10,097 nt of DNA, from contig CAZPUJ010000184.1 of assembly GCA_964589725.1 (NCBI GenBank), positions 1 to 10,097 on the forward strand, in the 5' to 3' direction. This DNA comes from CAYSHJ01 sp964589725. GTDB taxonomy: Bacteria; Planctomycetota; Planctomycetia; Planctomycetales; Planctomycetaceae. The notes under the pieces were generated by a model, which was given only the letters and a program-made list of their open reading frames with translations, was not told the DNA's origin and did no database searches. A program made the translations under genes and the position numbers. Positions 6,150 through 10,097 of this stretch are shown here, piece by piece. Position 1 is the stretch's first letter. Each line of letters begins with the position of its first letter.

Positions 6150-7514
6150 TCACACCAACTCCGGCAGCGGCTTGGCGCTGTCTTCGACGAGGTACTGCGG
6201 GCGGCCGTTGAGGTCTTGAATCGTCGTCCGCGAGGCGTCGATGCCCAGGTTGTGGAACAGCGTCGAATAGACATCGCCAAATGTCACCGGCCGCGAGACC
6301 GCTTCGCCCGCAAGCCGATCCGTCGCTCCGATGATCTGGCCGGTCTTCATGCCGCCTCCGGCCAGCAAGGCACAGTTCACCTGCGGCCAGTGATCGCGGC
6401 CGACTTGAGCACTAATCTTCGGCGTGCGACCGAACTCACCCCAGATGACGACCGAGCAATCCTTGTCGAGGCCGCGCACATGCAAGTCTTCGACCAGCGC
6501 ACTGACGCACTGATCGAAAATCGGAAAGTCTTCGGCCTCGCGGTTGAAGATCGTGTTGTACGAACCGCCGTGCCAGTCCCACTTGCTGTAGTTGAGCGTC
6601 ACCACGCGAGCACCAGCCTCGATCAACCGGCGAGCCATCAGCAAGCTCTGTGGCACTCGCGGAGCTCCGTTGCCGTCGATCATGTTCTTCGTGTCGCCAG
6701 TCCCATACCGAGCCACCGTGCGCGGGTCTTCCTTCGACAAGTCCAGAGCCTCGGCCAGTCGCGACGAGGTGAGCAGACCCATCGCTTGTTCGGTGAAGTG
6801 ATCCATGCCGTGCATCATCCGCGTCGCATCGGCATCACGGCGGAATTGATCGAAGCTCCGCATCAGCGAGCGACGGTCGCCGAGCCGTTCGAGCGTCACG
6901 CCGTTGAGAACCATGTCGTCTCGCGTCGGCCCCATCGGACGAAACGGCGACTGAGCTGCTCCGAGAAAGCCCGGCCCCGGCTCGTTGTACGGCCCGTGAG
7001 TGCAGGTGTAACACAGGCTGACAAACGGCGGCGTCGTGACATCGGACGGACCTTGCGTCTTCGCGACCATTGAGCCGAACTGCGGCCAACCTCCTGACGG
7101 TGTGGGCTTGCGCGGATGATGTCCGTTGAAAACTTGAATCGCGTCGTGATCGGCTTGATTGCCGACGAGCGATCGAATCACCGCCAGCTTGTCCGCCATG
7201 CCCGCCAGCCGAGGAAACGCCTCGCAGATCTCAAAGCCGGGAACGTTCGTCGCGATCGGTCGCCATGGTCCAGCGACCTCTTTCGGAGCCAGCGGCTTCA
7301 GGTCAAACATGTCCTGATGCGGCGGACCACCGACCAGGTAAATCATGATGACCGACTTGGGAGAGCGACGAATCCCAGCAACGGACTCCGCCTGCAACAG
7401 TTGCGGCAATGTCAGTCCGGCAACCCCGAGCGTGCCGATCTTCAGGAAGTTCCGACGTGACACACGGTCACAGAATGGCAGCCCTGAATGCGGTCGACCT
7501 TGCAGTGTCAGCAT
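6150..7514 (-). CDS. DUF1501 domain protein A, Tat-exported
   Basis: A 454-residue DUF1501 protein (PF07394, alkaline phosphatase superfamily). The twin-arginine signal is SRRNFLK (19-25), with the hydrophobic segment IGTLGVAGLTLPQLLQAES after it. Family motifs are GGPPHQDMFDLKP (62-74), NQADHDAIQVFNGHH (119-133), WGEFGRTPK (358-366) and GRDHW (372-376). The frame is open to an ATG at 7571, but the ATG at 7514 is preferred. It has GGAG seven bases upstream and puts the twin-arginine motif near residue 20, whereas the longer form would place it near residue 39. It is the first gene of the minus-strand set and faces the divergent spacer, so the promoter for the set probably lies there. The sequence differs clearly from protein B (no close run outside the family motifs), so the two are not a recent tandem duplication. 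Confidence 0.95.
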   Translation of the reverse strand: MLTLQGRPHSGLPFCDRVSRRNFLKIGTLGVAGLTLPQLLQAESVAGIRRSPKSVIMIYLVGGPPHQDMFDLKPLAPKEVAGPWRPIATNVPGFEICEAFPRLAGMADKLAVIRSLVGNQADHDAIQVFNGHHPRKPTPSGGWPQFGSMVAKTQGPSDVTTPPFVSLCYTCTHGPYNEPGPGFLGAAQSPFRPMGPTRDDMVLNGVTLERLGDRRSLMRSFDQFRRDADATRMMHGMDHFTEQAMGLLTSSRLAEALDLSKEDPRTVARYGTGDTKNMIDGNGAPRVPQSLLMARRLIEAGARVVTLNYSKWDWHGGSYNTIFNREAEDFPIFDQCVSALVEDLHVRGLDKDCSVVIWGEFGRTPKISAQVGRDHWPQVNCALLAGGGMKTGQIIGATDRLAGEAVSRPVTFGDVYSTLFHNLGIDASRTTIQDLNGRPQYLVEDSAKPLPELV

Positions 7515-7781
7515 CGGTGAACTCCGAAAGGTGGGTGACCATGTTGGATGGCCTGCGAGCGGAATTGACATATCCTAATCGAATTCCCGGTGTTCGAAAG
7601 CCAAGAATCAAGAACTGCTCGACCCGCAGTGATGATTGGGTAGCTGAATTCGTGAGACTTCAGGCTCCGAACTCTCACGCGTTCGGCTACTGCCTAGCAA
7701 AATGGCGATTCGGCATCGCTCCGAATAGACTCACCCTGTTGTGTTCCGACAGGACCGGACAGATTCCTGGGAGCAAGCTGA
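7515..7781. promoter_or_regulatory. Divergent intergenic spacer with likely promoters for both gene groups
   Basis: This 267-bp stretch separates the first minus-strand gene from the first plus-strand gene, so both promoters probably lie here. A TTGACA at 7565-7570 fits a -35 box on the plus strand, but no convincing -10 box follows at 16-18 bp, so no promoter is asserted. Ribosome sites mark both ends. An 89-codon open frame (7541-7810) runs through it but overlaps the next gene and has no recognisable features. Confidence 0.4.
7522..7525 (-). promoter_or_regulatory. Ribosome binding site deciding the start of DUF1501 protein A
   Basis: The minus strand reads GGAG here, seven bases before the ATG at 7514. 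The longer frame from 7571 has no comparable site at a suitable distance. Confidence 0.65.
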
Positions 7782-8684
7782 ATGATTCGCTGGGCGGTGT
7801 GGGGCGTTGAAGATGAAGTCGCTCGCGCGATTGCGACACGGCTGCGCGGCGCGTCGGTCACACCGTGCATCGAAGTCGCCGAAGTTCGCCAAACACCGAA
7901 GTTGTATGACGCCGTAGCGTTTTTCGGCCGCGCACCGCTCGAACCAAGCGTGATCGAGCGATATCTCGGCGCGGGCCAGCACGTGTTGCTCGCGACTGAA
8001 TCGTGTCTACCGAATGAGGTGTTGGAAGCTTTGTCCGTCACGGCAAATCGAGAAAACGTGCAACTCTCGGTGGTGAATCCCGATCGCTGTCTTACTTCGC
8101 GTCAGCTCATCAAACAGCAACTTGACGCCGGCAAGCTCGGCGGCGTCGGTTTAGTGCGAGTGCATCGCTGGGATCCGGTCTCGATAGACAGTTCGCTCTC
8201 ACCGCTGGGAATTCCGGCACCGCTGGTGAATGATCTCGACTTGGTTATTTGGTTGATCGGCAAGACTCCAGACTTGGTGTACGCGATCGAACAGACGGCA
8301 AATGAGCGTGACGATTCGCGAGGCCGGTTCGTTCAAGTGCATCTGGGCTTTTCAGGTGGAGGCATGGCGTTGATCGACTACACCGATCGGCTGCCGCCAG
8401 GCGATGGTTATCAGTCGCTGTCCGTGATCGGCTCGGCCGGCGCGGCCTATGCTGATGACCATCAGAACACGCAGCTTCTTTATCGAGGCAGTCGTCCACT
8501 GGCCGTGAGAGCGGACGAAGGGGTCAAGCAACTTGCACAGCTGTTGCAAGAGTTTGTCGATGATCTCCAGACGGGCCGCGTTTTGTCAGCGAGCGTGACA
8601 GCTTGGCGCGACGTGTTGACCGTCGCCGATGCCGTGCGGCGATCACTGGAATCGCGACAAGCCGTTCCGATGGGGGGCCGTTAA
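7782..8684 (+). CDS. Degenerate Gfo/Idh/MocA-like protein
   Basis: A 300-residue protein with the general plan of Gfo/Idh/MocA NAD(P)-dependent oxidoreductases, but with key features missing. The N-terminal strand MIRWAVWGVEDEVARAIA lacks the GxGxxG dinucleotide loop. The place where the family has the EKP lysine reads TESCLP (72-77), so the catalytic lysine is absent. The C-terminal half is better kept: PLVNDLDLVIWLIGKTPDLV (147-166) resembles the D-x-x-x-W-L-G-x-P block, and SLSVIGSAGAAYADD (212-226) resembles the usual VxGxxGxxxxDD turn. The protein is shorter than the usual 330-400 residues. The start is supported by GGGAG (7769-7773) eight bases upstream. The next gene starts one base after its stop, so translation of the two is probably coupled. 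It may be a non-catalytic partner of that product, but this is inference. Confidence 0.8.
   Translation: MIRWAVWGVEDEVARAIATRLRGASVTPCIEVAEVRQTPKLYDAVAFFGRAPLEPSVIERYLGAGQHVLLATESCLPNEVLEALSVTANRENVQLSVVNPDRCLTSRQLIKQQLDAGKLGGVGLVRVHRWDPVSIDSSLSPLGIPAPLVNDLDLVIWLIGKTPDLVYAIEQTANERDDSRGRFVQVHLGFSGGGMALIDYTDRLPPGDGYQSLSVIGSAGAAYADDHQNTQLLYRGSRPLAVRADEGVKQLAQLLQEFVDDLQTGRVLSASVTAWRDVLTVADAVRRSLESRQAVPMGGR
8672..8677 (+). promoter_or_regulatory. G-rich ribosome binding site deciding the GTG start
   Basis: Six G residues inside the last codons of the upstream gene lie eight bases before the GTG at 8686. The position supports coupled translation and the shorter form of the oxidoreductase. Confidence 0.6.
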
Positions 8685-8685
8685 C

Positions 8686-9792
8686 GTGTCGTCACCAGGA
8701 AAGAGATTTCGTTGTGCCGTACTGAGTGTGCTCAAGCATGATTACGTCGCCCGCGGCGTGGCATCGCATCCGCGTTTCGAGTTGGTTGTCGTCACCGACG
8801 ATCCGCTGATTCCCGATTGGGGTCACGAACGGAATCAGCAATTCGCCAACGCGAATCGAATTCCGTATGTCCGCGACATCGAACAAGCGTTACGTGAATT
8901 CAACATTGATGTCGCCATCGTCAGTCCGGAAGCCGAGCGGCATTGCGATCTCAGCATTCGAGCGGCTCTGGTCGGCAAGCATGTCGTGCAGGACAAGCCG
9001 CTGGCGACGCGCCGAAGCGATGCGGATCGGTTGGTCGAAGTCATTGAGCGAACCGGCGTGAAGTTCCTGATGTGGAATCGCAATTTCATTCCGGGCGTGC
9101 TGCACGCTCGACAGCAGATTGCCGACGGAGTGATCGGCCGGCCGCAGGCGATGCATGTCGACTTCTTCTTCGCGAAGGACGCCGGGCCGCCGAAAGGGAC
9201 TCGGCCGCCGGGTTATCCACCGCTGAATTGGCAGGCACATCTCATCGCCGCGCACGTCGATAACTCGGACGGCGGACTCGGCCGGGAGCCGATGGGCGAA
9301 CTCGCGATCGAGGGAATCTATCCACTTGGCTACGTGCGGCTGCTGACCGGTGCCGAAGTGCGTCGAGTCTTCGCGCGATCGGCCACTCACTTTCATCAAC
9401 TCAATGCCGACAACGGTGTCGAAGACCTTGCCAGCGTCACGCTCGAAATGGAGGGCGGTATGATCGGTACGCTGGCCATCGGCCGCATCGGCGCGGCGAG
9501 TCATCCCAGCGGCGGCGAGATCAAGCTGCATGTGCTCGGCAGCAAGGGGGCGCTCGTCGTCAGCGAAGCTCGCCCCGAAGTCGGTATCTACTACCGCAAT
9601 CAGCCGCCGAAGGAGCATCGTCAACGCCGTGTCGCCAGCGAAAACGATTTCCTCTTGGCCGAGAACCTCGCTCAAGCCATCGATGCCAACGGCGACACGA
9701 TCCTGAACGCCCGCGCCAGCCGCGCGATCTTCGCCACAGTCGAGGCTGCGTTGGAGTCGTGTCGTTCGGGGCAGCCTGTCGAGGTGCGGTGA
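8686..9792 (+). CDS. Gfo/Idh/MocA family oxidoreductase
   Basis: A 368-residue protein beginning at GTG. The GTG is chosen over an ATG at 8629 because the ATG would overlap the upstream gene by 56 bp, while the GTG sits just after that gene's TAA and has a run of six G residues eight bases upstream. The family lysine motif reads QDKPLA (102-107, K104). Other conserved stretches are AIVSPEAERHCDLSIRAAL (77-95), NRNFIPGVLHARQQIADGVIG (131-151) and KLHVLGSKGALVVSEARPE (280-298). The nucleotide-binding loop is atypical: LSVLKHDYVARGV (13-25) stands where GxGxxG is expected. The usual D-x-x-x-H dyad region reads EGIYPLGYV (209-217), with Glu and Tyr in place of Asp and His. Such proteins commonly oxidise or reduce sugars, inositols or sugar acids with NAD(P); the substrate cannot be told here. 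The downstream aldolase gene hints at sugar-acid metabolism. Confidence 0.92.
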   Translation: MSSPGKRFRCAVLSVLKHDYVARGVASHPRFELVVVTDDPLIPDWGHERNQQFANANRIPYVRDIEQALREFNIDVAIVSPEAERHCDLSIRAALVGKHVVQDKPLATRRSDADRLVEVIERTGVKFLMWNRNFIPGVLHARQQIADGVIGRPQAMHVDFFFAKDAGPPKGTRPPGYPPLNWQAHLIAAHVDNSDGGLGREPMGELAIEGIYPLGYVRLLTGAEVRRVFARSATHFHQLNADNGVEDLASVTLEMEGGMIGTLAIGRIGAASHPSGGEIKLHVLGSKGALVVSEARPEVGIYYRNQPPKEHRQRRVASENDFLLAENLAQAIDANGDTILNARASRAIFATVEAALESCRSGQPVEVR

Positions 9793-9822
9793 TGTTCGTG
9801 GTCTTGACGCGACCGACAAGAA

Positions 9823-9900
9823 GGCGAACGGGGCGGCGTCAGCCCCCGGTGCTAAGTGAAACTCCGGAGAGACCGGGGGGCTGACGCCACCCCGCTCGCC
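9823..9900. repeat. GC-rich palindrome between oxidoreductase and aldolase genes
   Basis: Arm 9823-9850 (GGCGAACGGGGCGGCGTCAG then CCCCCGGT) matches the reverse complement of 9872-9900 with two substitutions and one extra base; the loop is 21 bases. It could fold into a stem of nearly 30 base pairs. A T-rich stretch (9911-9921) follows ten bases later, not directly, so a terminator role is possible but not clear. The sequence looks like a dispersed GC-rich palindromic repeat rather than a site evolved in place. Confidence 0.85.
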
Positions 9901-9938
9901 AAGATTCGACTTTTTGCTTTTCTCAAAAAGGTTAAAGC

Positions 9939-10097
9939 ATGATCGGACGTGAAATCATTCAAGCGTTACATGCCGGAGGGCGTGTGTATTCTTCGGCGAT
10001 GGTCAGCACTTCGCCGTTATGGCCGAACTTGGCCAAGCAAGCCGGGATCGACTTCGTGTTCGTGGACACGGAGCACACGCCGATCGGCCGCGAGACG
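9939..10097 (+). CDS. HpcH/HpaI-family aldolase, 5' part only
   Basis: An ATG at 9939 opens a frame of 53 codons that runs off the right edge. AAAAAGG lies seven bases upstream and can serve as ribosome site. The translation reads MIGREIIQALHAGGRVYSSA, then SPLWPNLAKQAGIDFVF and VDTEHTPIGRE. The DFVFVDTEH block (38-46) is the first beta strand with the catalytic-histidine position of the HpcH/HpaI aldolase/citrate lyase family (PF03328); H46 corresponds to the histidine after D-x-E in characterised members. These enzymes cleave 2-keto-3-deoxy acids into pyruvate and an aldehyde with a divalent metal. Only the N-terminus is visible, so the substrate subgroup cannot be given. It probably continues the plus-strand group but is set apart from the oxidoreductase by 146 bp holding a strong palindrome. 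Confidence 0.8.
   Translation, partial: MIGREIIQALHAGGRVYSSAMVSTSPLWPNLAKQAGIDFVFVDTEHTPIGRET

Noticed and set aside
6060..7073. A 337-codon open frame on the plus strand
   Set aside because: It is antisense to DUF1501 protein A, and its product lacks motifs. Its start is the translated repeat.
7515..7571. Longer form of DUF1501 protein A starting at 7571
   Set aside because: It would place 19 extra residues before an already complete Tat signal, and GGAG points to 7514.
7748..7763. GACAG twice, as a missing right-hand arm of the junction repeat
   Set aside because: The copies are 10 bp apart and lack the AAA end, so they do not match the 15-bp-pitch octamer pattern.
7541..7810. An 89-codon frame in the divergent spacer
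   Set aside because: It overlaps the start of the next gene by 29 bp, has no ribosome site or motif, and covers a probable promoter region.
8629..8685. ATG start of the second oxidoreductase at 8629
   Set aside because: It would overlap the upstream gene by 56 bp. The added residues (MPCGDHWNRDKP...) do not resemble the family, and the GTG at 8686 has a G-rich ribosome site.

Overview
The window looks like a chromosomal segment of a member of the Planctomycetota. The evidence is the gene content: a large c-type-cytochrome-like DUF1549/DUF1553 protein, two Tat-exported DUF1501 proteins, an exported protein with pre-peptidase C-terminal (PPC) modules, and paired Gfo/Idh/MocA-type oxidoreductases. 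This combination is typical of that phylum. Assignment to genus is not possible from the sequence alone.

Layout. Positions 1-7514 hold five genes, all on the minus strand. In transcription order they are DUF1501 protein A (7514-6150), the DUF1549/DUF1553 protein (6011-3756), DUF1501 protein B (3619-2276), a GxxExxY protein of the PD-(D/E)XK nuclease-like family (2091-1294), and a PPC-module protein (1283 to beyond the left edge). A 267-bp divergent spacer (7515-7781) separates them from a plus-strand group. That group comprises a degenerate Gfo/Idh/MocA-like protein (7782-8684), a fuller Gfo/Idh/MocA protein (8686-9792, GTG start, one base after the previous stop), and the start of an HpcH/HpaI-family aldolase (9939 to beyond the right edge). 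No tRNA, rRNA, CRISPR array or transposase was seen. No gene-free stretch exceeds 300 bp.

How the genes may work together. The minus-strand set, apart from the GxxExxY gene, resembles the planctomycete cassettes of exported proteins whose exact substrates are mostly unknown. All four of those products carry an export signal. The GxxExxY gene is the odd member: cytosolic, nuclease-like and unrelated to export. The plus-strand genes suggest sugar or sugar-acid metabolism, with oxidoreductases next to an aldolase.

The most striking structure is a repeat family. Every one of the four junctions between the five minus-strand genes carries two arms. Each arm is a pair of GACAGAAA octamers exactly 15 bp apart, and the two arms at a junction are inverted relative to each other (16 octamers, 15 exact). 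Seen another way, the three complete inner genes each sit in a box with inverted repeat ends. In one junction the repeat supplies the stop codon of the GxxExxY gene and the start codon of the PPC gene. Two further and unrelated palindromes occur: one is translated in frame inside the DUF1549/DUF1553 protein (5448-5526), and one lies before the aldolase gene (9823-9900). The window therefore samples three different repeat families in 10 kb.
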